From: Parus major
Lineage: Eukaryota > Chordata > Aves > Passeriformes > Paridae
Direction: 5' to 3'
DNA: 64,000 nt
Assembly (NCBI RefSeq): GCF_001522545.3
Contig: NC_031769.1
Coordinates: 25,628,100 to 25,692,099 of the forward strand
The translations under genes were made by a program, and so were the position numbers. Shown here piece after piece: positions 1 to 16,002 of the stretch. Below the pieces are notes generated by a model. The model was not told the DNA's origin, made no database searches, and was given only the letters and a program-made list of their open reading frames with translations. Position 1 is the stretch's first letter; each line of letters starts with the position of its first letter.

Positions 1-4576
<4,576 letters not shown>

Positions 4577-5770
4577 GGACCAACTTGTGTCTGAGACTGA
4601 AGCCTGGGGAATAAAAGAGTTCGAATGACAGGGCTGTAACCTCAAGGAGGAAGGCCACATTTATTGCCTGGAATGTGTCTACCTGCTGCTGATGATGTCA
4701 AATGGCTGCAAATATGTAGTGGAAAACAATCTAATGTTATTTTTGTCCAGTCAGCTCCATGTATCAATCTAGGTGTGAATCACTATGGATTTGAAATAAA
4801 CCCATATACATACACAGAGACACACACACACATACCTTTCAGCGCACATTATTGAGATTCCTGTTAAGAAATCTTTCATTGTCTGATATCTAAGGATTCA
4901 GCATAACCTATCATCAAGCAAAATGGATTAACTAGACAGTACAAGGTTTCTAACGCAGACTGTTATGGAAATCTCCGTGAAAGTCCTTTGAGTACATGCC
5001 AATCAATAATCCCCACTCATGCATTCTACTGCTTGGAGTAGCTGTACTGGTAAATAATACTGTAGGAATAAATACTTGTTAAAGTGGGAAAAAAAAGTGT
5101 GTTTAGAGTTCAGTATTCCGTATTATATGAACACAGCAAAGTGTCATGACTTTTCCCAGCACACAGTAGGCACATTCAAGGTGGTGTTGGTGGCTCTTTT
5201 TCCATGGAGCAAGCCTGTTTCTAGTAAAGATGGGCAAACATTTGGAATTTACATGTGAGCAGACATTCTGGTTTAATGTTTCTCTGACTCTTTAAGCTCT
5301 GATTCTTAAAACTTGTTTGAGTTTAGGCCAGCTAAACTACTTAGAAACTGGAATTGATCTCTAAGAAGGAAAATGCCTGACGGAGAACATGTAAGTTATA
5401 AGTGGCTGTCTTATCTTTATTACAAAATATTGTAACAAATTCAATATCCTAGTCTTCATTTGTATGAATGGTTTGTATTGTACATAATTTAACCAGTGTT
5501 ATTTGAGCTGCTTATTAATATTAACTTGTAATTGTCTCTCTGCTTGTTATTGGTTAAAACAATCAAGGAAATGAGGAATCCATTTTATCAATGTAGCTGT
5601 AAACTCCATTAAAAGACAGAACTATGTACAAAGCATTTACTCAGCTAAAGTATTGTTGAAAGCTATACATATACAACATTACAGTCTGTCTGTATTTAGA
5701 TATTTTATTTCCAGAGGAAAAAAATGGACTGTACATAAAAATAAAAAAATCTTAAAGTTGAGTTTCAATA
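4577..5770 (+). other. NXPH1: NXPH1 3' UTR (end approximate)
   Basis: Sequence following the NXPH1 stop. It is AT-rich and contains AATAAA at 4610-4615, 4795-4800, 5067-5072 and 5740-5745. The first is only 34 bases past the stop and is unlikely to be the main site. The last sits in an A-rich end-like stretch, so 5770 is an estimated distal end. Two Pumilio-type TGTACATA motifs lie inside. The true cleavage site cannot be fixed from sequence alone, and longer isoforms are possible. Confidence 0.6.
5067..5104 (+). promoter_or_regulatory. NXPH1: Candidate proximal poly(A) site
   Basis: AATAAA at 5067-5072 is followed about 25 bases later by the GT-rich GTGTGTTT at 5097-5104, the expected spacing for a cleavage site plus a downstream element. 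This is the best-formed poly(A) signal near the gene, although the AATAAA at 5740 may also be used. Confidence 0.45.
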
Positions 5771-5866
5771 TGTACTGTGTAGATAGTAGTTTAAATAGTT
5801 CTGACAAGCGGGTAATACTCCAAGTCTAACATGATTTTCAGTATTGTCTCTTTGCATATGTACATA
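5479..5866 (+). promoter_or_regulatory. Three Pumilio-type motifs (TGTACATA)
   Basis: TGTACATA occurs at 5479-5486, 5730-5737 and 5859-5866. This matches the UGUANAUA consensus bound in 3' UTRs by Pumilio proteins, which repress or localise mRNAs. The first two lie within the likely NXPH1 3' UTR. The third lies just past the estimated end and counts only if the transcript extends. Confidence 0.4.
5740..5780 (+). promoter_or_regulatory. NXPH1: Candidate distal poly(A) site
   Basis: AATAAA at 5740-5745 sits in an A-rich run and is followed by GTTGAGTTT and then TGTACTGTGT near 5771, a moderate GT-rich downstream element. A much stronger GT-rich tract lies at 5888-5935. Confidence 0.45.
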
Positions 5867-5887
5867 TATAGACATCTATTTATGAAT

Positions 5888-5935
5888 TTGTGTGTGTGCA
5901 TATTTGTGTGTGTATAAGTACATGTGTGTGTGAGT
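5888..5935. repeat. Imperfect TG-rich tract
   Basis: Three interrupted runs of TG repeats lie between an A-rich gene end and unique sequence. It could act as a GU-rich downstream element for NXPH1 poly(A) sites or be a simple repeat. Confidence 0.6.
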
Positions 5936-6243
5936 GCTCAAATACAGATATATGTTGAATACACAAAACTTTCTTGGGCCCTTTTCCTAGCAAGGAGATC
6001 TTATTACTGAAGGTCTTGCTAGTTCAAGCAGAAGCCCGCACTCCGATAAGAAATTACAGGTGCAGGGCTTTGTTTAAAATAAGTCATTATAATTAAGAAG
6101 TGGGAAAACATAGAGCCACTCTGTGTATAAAGGCCTGTCATTGCCTTAATTCTAGCCTCCTGTGAGGTACTGATCTCTATGGAAAGAAGAGATCCCTTTT
6201 TATGGTACTAGGGAATTTTCTTCCTGTAAGAAAAAGCTCATAG

Positions 6244-6247
<4 letters not shown>

Positions 6248-6280
<33 letters not shown>
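6248..6280. repeat. (TA)n microsatellite
   Basis: About 14 uninterrupted AT units followed by one interrupted unit. It is a simple repeat and likely polymorphic in length. Confidence 0.95.
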
Positions 6281-9200
6281 TTTGTGGATAGTGGCATACT
6301 TTACCCCTAACATCCAGAAAACCAGCAACTGTAAGAAGTCCATGCCTAAAAAAAGGCTGCCCAAAGATGAATTCAGTATTTCATATCATATCTTTCAGAA
6401 TTATCATTCCTGGAAATGTTTTCTTTCCCCTTCTTGGATCACAGCTGCAAGTGCAAATATGGGTCAGCTTCCAACTAGGTGCAGCATTATGAACTGCCTC
6501 TCCAAAATCCCAATAAACTCTCCACTTGTGTTTCAAGAACTGTAAAGCTCAAAACAACTACTGGTTGAGGACTTCTCTTGCTGAAATGTGCAGTTAAATG
6601 AGAATGGAGCAAAGTAAATGGATAACATTATTGAAAGTAAATGTTTTCCCACTGGTGTACCAGTAGGAGAGGAGACTGTCATATTATTATTACTTTGGCT
6701 TCTTTGAATAGATATGCCTGTGGGAATTTCTTCATTATGTATGACATCTCCCAGGATAAAATTGTGACCCCAGACCATGTGCAGATTTGGAGAAAGACAT
6801 TTTCCAAGCCCTGTAGTTCATATTCTGATCTCATTCAGGAATATGCTGACACACAAAACTTTTTTTTCCTTTGACAGGGATTATGATTAAACTGGTAGTG
6901 TTTACCCCTTGTGCTCTATGAAAATTAATTGTTGTGAATATAAACCATAAAATAATTTGTGTTGCTGCCAATAGTTAGATCTTGGATCTATTAAATCAAT
7001 GGGAATTTTTCTATTGATTTCAGTATAAATTTCCATTTAATAGTATGTAGAACTCCAGTGTTAAATTCAATTAACAATCTTAGCAACCTGTACAACAACT
7101 GAGCATTATATGGTTTGTTTATATTCCTGGAAAATGGATGTGAAATACTATTGCTGGTACAGTTTCATTATTTTCTATATTTTTTAAAACTTCCCATAAA
7201 AATGTGTGAAATATATACATTCTGTTCATATATAAATATTTGTCCACTTTTCAGGTAACATCCATACAACGAGGAATTATTCATCATGCAATGGTTTTGA
7301 CCCTACTAATTGTGGTTGTTGGTATTTTATCTGCCTCTGGTCACAGTCATTCATACTAATAATTAGTCTAAAGCCTTTGAAGGATTTTCTATTCTTCATA
7401 AGCTATTCTTCTTCATTGTTGAGTTTGAACTTGAAAGAGTTCTTTTGGTGATTGAGTTGTGAAACAGTGATCTAATATCAGAATAGATAATGTATTACTT
7501 AGGTGCTAGTTCATTGCATTTCATTCAATCTATTTGGGAAATATTTTGTGTTTACTAATTTTGTTGAAGAATGTTTTTGGTTTTGTCATTTGAAAAAGGA
7601 TTTTAATGAACATGAATGTGTTAAGTCAGTTAAACAATGTATGTATGAGTGTCTGGGTCTTGCACATGAACAATGCCTTAATGGAGTGCTAGGCCAGGCA
7701 AATGTTGTCACACTATAACTCATTAATTCTAGAAGTAATAAAGATGTATATCTCTAAAGGTATATTTTTAGGATTAAAGAAGATTAAGTTACTTATTTTT
7801 AAAAAGTGAAGAGACTGTTTCTATTCACTTTTTTTTTTTTTTTAAACTTTTAAATTATGCTTTGGCTCTTATTTCACTTCATAGAGAAAACACAGATAGA
7901 GATATTTTAATGGAAACAATTATTTCTGGTGGAAAAATACATGGATCATGCACTTGAGCAAGTATCAGTATATTAAAATTGCCTTGCATGGATCAGTGAT
8001 ATTATTTCTGTGTCAGTTCCTGTGGTTTTGAAAAAAGGAATCCAAGATATAAGAAATGGGTGGTTTGCAGAAAAACCTGCAAAAATCACTGATCAAAGTT
8101 CTAAACAGTGGTGGAAACCTGTAAGGCTTTCACAGGTTAATTTTTTCAAAATATTTCAGCATGGGACAGAAAATATAGTATCTTCTCTCCTTACGAAATC
8201 AGCTGTAAAATTTTATCCCTTTCTCCCTTTTTCCTCTTACACAGATAGTAAGCAAACTAATAAGATCATCTTTACACAAACATTGGTTTTCAATGTTTGC
8301 CCTTAAAGTAATGATGTCAGAAACTGTTGAAAATTACTGTAGTAACTTACAGTAAAATCAGAAATATTCAACCTCCATTTAAAGGAGAGCGGAATGAAAG
8401 TCTTGTAGTGTTCTGATACACATTAGCACAGAAATTTAAATAATACTATTCAAGTCATTTGGTCAGAGGGCATGATTGAATCACGACGTCCTCATGAGTT
8501 CTGAACACCGTGTTGTAAACTGCAATTCTAATAGAATATCATAAACTACTCTGAAAATTATGTGTTAGAGAATTGTGGAGGAAAAGGGATTAAAAAATAT
8601 CTGCTAAGCTTACAGTAAAACTAGCCTAAAGTGTAGACAACTGATCTAAAGAATTATTCTTCAACAAAACACAATGAACCTCAGTCTTGGCATCTTGTGG
8701 GTCCTTCTATGTCCTTCTGTGCCAGAGGTAGTAAAATTGTATTTGACTGCATCTAGTACAGGAAGAAGTGATTCTCTAGTGATTTGTACTTAACTGCATG
8801 TCTGAGGACTGCCAGAGACTTCAAATGGCTGCATCAAGGATCTGCTGTGCTAGGAACTGCATAATATATGTTGTATATACCTATTTTGGAATGGTTTTGA
8901 TGCCAAGATCTCCTAATTTTCAAGACAGAGTACTGCAGAGTTCTTGTGAACCATGTACTTATAAATCTGAAGCATACTGTTTATGATTTTTGTTAGATAT
9001 ATACAGTTCCCAAGAAAGAAATATTTTTAAAATCTCATACATACATCAATTAAATACAAGCACTCTTGGCCCTTCTGATTAGTTAAAGTTTCCTCTTTAA
9101 TTTATGAATACAAATACTATTTTCAAAACTATTTTGACAGTGGAAGAATATTTTATAATAAAAAAATAATTTTTTTAATGGTCAGTATCTTACTAAAATT

Positions 9201-12200
9201 ATGATAAAATTGGAAGATTAAATAATTTTCTGGATCAATTTGTCAATATATATCTCTATGGATATGGTTAACACTTCTTGCTGCTTGTGAGAGGAACACT
9301 CATTAAAAATAAACTGTTATTTAAAAAGATACAATAGATACAATTAGTTAATGTACTCAAACTAGCAAGCAGATTACTTTGTTTTGTACAGGAGTATTTT
9401 CTCATTGGAAAATATCTATACAATTTTTGAATTCTGTTTGAGGGACACAGCTAGTGAATCTCTGCTTGAGGTTGGACTGGTGTCCAGTGTATGATATACA
9501 TAATTTTGAATTCTTTATCTTAATTTGCCTTTGGGATAAAGAAAGAAACGTAGTTTTTTGTAGGTTTTTTAGATCATGAGTAAACCAATGACTCACTTGA
9601 GCTTTAATTCTAAGAGAGTTATGGTCTCATTGTCTAAGGAGGAATTTGAAAAGACGGAACAAGTTTGGGATTTATTCCTAGTTCAATCTGTACCTCAGTT
9701 ATGTATCAAGTAAGGTTATTGATATGAGGGAAGGCTTAAGTGGTGTGTAAAATGGACTTCTGCCTGTTGTTAATAAGAAATTAGAGGCACCAAAAGAAAA
9801 TTGGTAAGTTCAAAGCCATTCATACACATCAGTGAAGATGTGGCATTTAACCATTTCAAAAAGTAAGTCACAATTTCATGAAAGGGCCACTGAGTTTATG
9901 GGAAAGCCCAATGTACTTGCAGATCTGTTCATTTCAGCAAATAAATGAAACCAGACTTGGCAAAGGCATAAATAACATGTGACCTTTAGTTCCTCATCTA
10001 GGTCACAGAAAATCTAGAGCAAGATGAAAAAACCAACTTAGAAACAGGTAACCTAAGGAAAAATGAGATCACTTATGGACTGTAAATAAAAAAAGTAATA
10101 TTAATTCTTCCAGTATCCAATAGCTATAATTGTTACATTTATTATGACATATTTATGAACATGCTCCTTCCAGAGACAAATACTCTGAACTCTTTTCAAC
10201 TGGCTACATGTGGAATCCAGAACTGTGATTGCTGACAGTGAATAAACCAGAAATAATAGAACTTGGATGTCAGGGACCGTGGGGATCTTGAGTTCATTGT
10301 ATGTTAATTTTATTGTGTTTGTCTTTTTCTCATTTTGTGTTAGCATATTTGTAAATCTGGAGGCATAAGAAATGCATTTATTTAGCCATGATTCACTTTA
10401 ACACTCTAAGTGTGGAGTTCACTCATAAACTCCATGAAACAAACTGATATATAGGTATATGGCATTAGGTGCCCCAGTCTTTGTTTTGCTAATGACCTGC
10501 AGGTAATGTCCTGTAAATAAGGTGGACAGACACTAACAAAAAAGCTTGTGTATCAAATGAATTCCCAAATGAATCTTCCATGACTTGAGAAAAAATTTCT
10601 GAAACCTTTAGGTGATGAACTTCAGTAAGTTAGCTGTAGCCCTTCAGAAAATAAGGGTAATACTCACAAACTTTGAACTGTTTTTTTCTCTGGAAAAATT
10701 GTATTTTTCTCAAGAGCTCACCAATACTTTCCAGTACCATCCCATTTTATGGAATTATAATATCTCCTCTTCATATCAGAGACTTACAATTTCTTTAAAC
10801 AAAGCTATTACTCTGAGAAATGTTTTAGCAAGTAATCTATTTTTCAGTGAGGTTTTGTTTTCTAAAACTTCTTGTACTATTGTACAAAGGTTGAACAAGT
10901 TTCTATGTTTTACCCTGCAGACTATGCTGTTACTGAATTTACTCTCCCAAAAGAAGGCTTTTCCTCCCACTGAGGTAAAAGCATATCTTTCATTTATTCA
11001 TGGGAGTCACACAAATTTTCCCAATTTACTTCCTTTTTCTAATTGCACAAGCATTACCTAAAGTTGCTTTTAATTACCCACTCCAAAAGAACTGTGTTGG
11101 TCTTTTCAGAAGAACTCCCATTTCATCAGTCTCTAATGCAGTCAAAGACTACAAAATGAATGCAATATTTTACATGGAATTCCAATGATAAAGGGTCTCA
11201 TCACCTTTCTCTAATGAATTCCTTCATATTCATAGTTACAGTGGTTTCTCTCAGGTCCCAAACTGCAAAAAATTTACTGCTAATGAGCTCTCCACTGTAT
11301 TATTTCTCTTCGAAACAACTCTTAATTATACTGCTTTCCAATGTTCCTTCTCATTTGAGTTTTGAAGTAGCAGTCTTCAGATGTATTCACGGCTATTTTT
11401 CTTTGCCATTACTTTATGCAAGTCTACCTCTTTAGACCCATTTTTAATACATTTCTAACCTCACAGATGTAAGAATTGCTTATGAACTTCATTAGCACAT
11501 TACTTAGACTTCCAGCTAACTGCTGTGATAAAGTCATGCTATCATAAAGATAGGAAATATTTTATTGTCCTTTTCTGATTGATTTCTGGTCTGCCTTCTT
11601 CCCTGTTTGGTGTGTTTTTTCTTTCTGTGATTTGAAGTTCATTTGTCTGCTTCAGATCAGGTGTGAGTGCTGCTCACTGATGTGTCTACACATAGGAAGG
11701 GATGGAATACATAATTACATTTTCTTTATTAGTTGTTGCCTGTGTCTAAATATCACTAAAGGCAAAGTGATTAGCTTGGTGGTAGAACAAATCTGTAACA
11801 AAAATCCATATCATTCCTAGGAAATACACACCATTTCCATTTAGTTTCCTGCTATTTCTTTCTAGGTAGAGGGCTACTATACAATTGTAATTGCCAGTCT
11901 GTAAGCTTATTCTGTTCCTTTCATTTGTCTTATTCTCCCCCAGATATTATTAACATTATTTTAAAAAGGCTTTACACTGGATTCCTTTTACTACTCTTAC
12001 ATGACTTAGACCATCTGATCGCTAGTTGCCAAGAGAAAACAACTAACTTTCTGTAACTGTCATCTCCCCTTTGACCTTTTGAATTTGTACATTTCCAGAA
12101 CATTTAGCTTATCCAGTTGGCATATTTTAAATTTATTCTTCATTCTTTTTCTAGGAGGTACTGATTTATGGTTTCCCAGTTTAAGATGATTTCCATGTGC

Positions 12201-15200
12201 CATCTTTGTGGAAGTGAAATGCAGCCAACTCAAAAGTTTATTTTGTAGGTTAGCTGAGTCCTAATATAACATGGGTTAAATCTGTTATGACTTGCAAGCT
12301 GTAAATTCAGGATAGAACACATTCAATAATGAAAACTGGATATGGATAACTAAGAAGCACATATAAGGATGGTTAAGTAGGGAAATGCAAATGAAGAATA
12401 AAAGAACACATAGAAATATAAGTCTAAGTTGCATATATTGTAATTAACATATTTGTTTCTCTTTTCAGTGATGAGAAGTATTTTTTTACGTATAGCAAAG
12501 ATGAGGAAGATAAGTTAGATGAGAAACTGAAAAATGGGTGGTAAATGGTCAGATATGAAGATATGATGATAGAGTCCCATTAACTTGTTGTCAGATTTCA
12601 CTCAACAGGTGCTGTCACTCCATAACTAATTGCAAAGGATATATTTGGGCAAAGTATACACTACTAGAAGGTCTACGTTTTAGCATGGCTGCTATAGGTT
12701 TGAAAAGAAATGGAAGGGAGTTGCAAAGCTGTTTGCTTCTGAGCTCTTGCCCAGAGAAAGGTTCAAGAATGTTTAGACCACATGACAAGATGTTTGTCTA
12801 TGAATAGTTTTTAGGACACTCCAGTGTGCTTAATTACTTGTTTTTTTTCTATGTAAATTGTCTCCAAACTCAGTAGTTCTCAAACTGTATGTTCTCGTAC
12901 CCTTTCTTAAAAGAAAGTTAATCTTGAAGTCTTTCTCTTTCTTACTGCTGTTCTTGCACTCACTCCTAGAACAAGTCATGATGTTAGAAATGAGAGTAAT
13001 CACCCACTTACTCTTGTTTCTACTGTTGCCCTGCTCTTGTACCCCTCAGGATGGTATACATCAACACTTCCAAAATCCTGGTATGGAATATCACAATTGC
13101 AAATGAAACAATTATTTCCTTCCAAGTCTTCTTGGACTGGGGAAAAAAGCACAGGGAGTTCTCTTATGGCACTCTTTTATGTCTTTGAAGACTGTTACCA
13201 TACTCAGCTATCAGTCATAGTTTTTCTGGATTTAGCAGTCTTGGACCTTGTAGCATGTTGACTGCATTCTTCTGACTGCTCTAAAACCTGCCTACCCTTT
13301 CAAGTGAAACTCCAGAGAAAACAGACTATTCTGGCTTATGTCTAGCCAACAGTGAGAAAAGCAGAATGTGGATAACTCTCTCCTGTTTCTTTCTATGTAC
13401 TTGGAATGGTGTTCTATGTAATAACAATATCATAGTTATTTATCATCATTTATCATTAGCTATGCTGGTTATGCTGACTACAACCTGCTTATGCCATAAT
13501 GTCGTCTAACCTGTAATTCCACATTTTTTATTTGTGCATTCAGTATTTTTTTCTGCCTATGGTAGAATTTAAACTACCAAATGTCAGTAAGATAGGGTAT
13601 AAATTTACAGCACACTAGCTTCTCCATGCCAGATCCCCCTGTGGATACTTGTAGCCTGCACTAATGTTGTGTCTGTGCAAAATGTGAAGTAGAAGACATC
13701 ACAGAGAGCTATACTTACTGCTTAGTGAAGTGTCAGCATGAAAAGTTAGTATGCAGCAGCAAGTGTACTGTAAACTCATGCTTTAGTTTGCTGTATTAAT
13801 CTGTTTGTGTAGACAAGCCCCAAGTGTAGTACTCTGCACTTGTGTCTATTGAATTTCTTATTAATTTCAGACCAATCTCCCCATTTATCAAGATAACTTT
13901 GGTATTCAATAAAGCACTTCTTTCCTCCCCCTTTTTTCCTTTCAAAGTTGCATCAACTCTTTGTAGTCTTTGTAGTCTTTAAGGATATTGTAAATCATTG
14001 CACAATGTCACAGGTGAAGTTTTAACATTGGAGAGTAACCAAGATGTCATTTTTAGTTACAGTTTTTAGACTACAATCACACAGGTTTAAAGCAATGATT
14101 AACTGGGGACTAAACAGGAGACTGAAAAAATTATTCACCAGAAGAGATACCTTTAATGTGTTGAGGAATAAGCTACTTTTATAATTTATCTGCTTTTGGA
14201 AGGAAGAAAGGTCATAAACATTAAGTAGATTATTGCATGTAAAGTCAAGGCAGAAAAGTATTTCTCTTGGAACTGGTGATAATTAATAAGGAGCTAATAC
14301 CTTCTCATATTAATGAGAGAAATAATTCCTTGGAGAATGCTGTTCATAGTTTCTTTGGGATTTATGCTGACATTTTTTAATATATTAGAAATACCTTTTA
14401 CCTCTGGTCTGTTAGTATGTATATGTTACAAATAAAAACTTTGCCTAGATCAGAGGTTCCAGTTTGGGAAAATTACTTTTATATAACTCTAAGACAAGCT
14501 CCTACATTGAGATGGACATCACATGTCTATGAAATGTTAATGGTATCTTCTACTTTAGCTCTCTAAATATTATTTCAGTTTTCTCATAGTTAAATTTTTG
14601 TCATCTAGTTTTAATATGAATTTGACCCTTCTTCATAAATAATTACAAATATTTGTAAAACAGAACTCACCTGTGTCTACTCTTTACACTGTTTTACTGT
14701 TAACAATCAGTTCTCTGTTTACCTCTGGTTCTAATGGGGTTATCAGAACATACAGAGCATGAAAACAAAGGTCAAGGTCTCTTAGATTACTTGCAGGCAG
14801 AGATTTTGCCAGTGCTCTGATCAAAATGGGTGTGAGGAAGAGGCTGTATTAACACACTTTCCTATGCTAATAGACCTCTGTGATGGGTTTAAATATGAGG
14901 ATATCACTAAGGTGGTAAACATGCACAACTTTCAGGATGAAGGAAGGTAAGTTCTTAGGATAAGTGAAATCATCTCACACCTGATTGTAAAAAAGTGCAT
15001 GAATAAATTTGTGGATCCAGGACTGGAACTGAGGAAGTGATTTCATTTAACACCAGTCTAATCTCTGCAGTTTGCTGGTAAAAAAAGTTTTCTGCTTCTT
15101 CTTCTTCTGGGCTGTTGTCTCTAAATACTCAGAGTTTTCTTTTTCTTTGAATCAGATCTCATGATACCTGCAGTATAAATTGAATCAGTCCTCAGCCCTG

Positions 15201-15309
15201 TATTTCCTTCTAAGCAATGAAAAAAGGTTTCCCTTTTAAAATATACAGGTTTCATCCTCACCACTTCTATGAGAACCATCTGGTTACGTTGCTTGCTTAG
15301 GAAGTGGAA

Positions 15310-15359
15310 GACATGAATTCTAGTTCAAAATTCAGACATGCATTCTCGTTCAAAATTCA
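15310..15359. repeat. 25-bp tandem duplication, two copies
   Basis: Two adjacent 25-bp units begin at 15310 and 15335 and differ at two positions. Each unit begins GACATG and ends TTCAAAATTCA. Confidence 0.9.
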
Positions 15360-15632
15360 GTGTTCCCTATTCTGCCAAATTTTCTACTCTACCTGCATTC
15401 TTTAAGGCTATGATTTCTCTTATTTTCTGTTCTATGTGCTCTGAAAAAAACTACCATTCTGAACACCTCCAAGGTTTCAAGAGGAGAAAAGTATAGGGCT
15501 TAGGCATATGTTAGGTATTCATTGTTCAGCACTTAAGCAGAACAGGAGTTTTCAAACTGATGTCTTAAGTTTTAGCTTTTATATTTTCCAGATTCTGTAC
15601 TGCATTAGTATATAACTGACCTTCATATAAAC

Positions 15633-16002
15633 TGTTGGCAAGTTCTCCTCACAGGAGAGACAAAAGTTTTTTTAGACAATCCCTTTCCAGCCTGAGAACC
15701 AAGGACACCGTTGTAGCTTTGGGCCCCAAAAGTATAAACAACAGAGAGCTGAGGAGAGCAATCTGGGAGGATGGAACTTCATAACCTGAAGCTGCAATTG
15801 GACAATTAACCCCAATATGTAAATGGATCAAAATATAAGAGTGTGAAAACTTGTGACTCCAGCTTGGGTCCATCTTGTGTGTAGCCTCGGCCAGGCTCTC
15901 ATACTGCCCAAGGTGTATCCTTTGAAGGCCTTTTTAATAAATACCTACTTTATTCCTTTAACACTGTCTGGCCTCTGCTCCAGGCAGCCTCACAAGGCAC
16001 CA
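15633..16002 (+). mobile_element. Compact solo LTR of an avian endogenous retrovirus
   Basis: A segment of about 370 bp starts TGTTGG and ends near CACCA. TATAAA is at 15733-15738 and AATAAA at 15936-15941, followed by a T-rich stretch and GTCTGGCCTCTGCTCCAGGC, the promoter-to-poly(A) layout of an LTR. I recall closely similar LTRs in songbird genomes. There is no adjacent gag or pol and no second copy, so it is a solo LTR. Ends are approximate because no clear target duplication was seen. Confidence 0.7.

Larger units (their letters stand above)
5936..15632. other. Unique AT-rich intergenic DNA downstream of NXPH1
   Basis: Apart from the TA microsatellite at 6248-6280 and a 25-bp tandem duplication at 15310-15359, I recognise no gene, RNA or transposon here. 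The longest open frame, 10612-11061 (149 codons), has no recognisable domain and a composition consistent with chance. The absence of recognisable transposons over nearly 10 kb contrasts with the repeat clusters further on. Confidence 0.6.

Noticed and set aside
4610..4615. AATAAA 34 bases after the NXPH1 stop as the main poly(A) signal
   Set aside because: Too close to the stop for a typical UTR and without a clear GT-rich downstream element.
10612..11061. 149-codon open frame as a possible gene
   Set aside because: No recognisable domain, ordinary AT-rich composition and overlapping frames on both strands; chance is sufficient.
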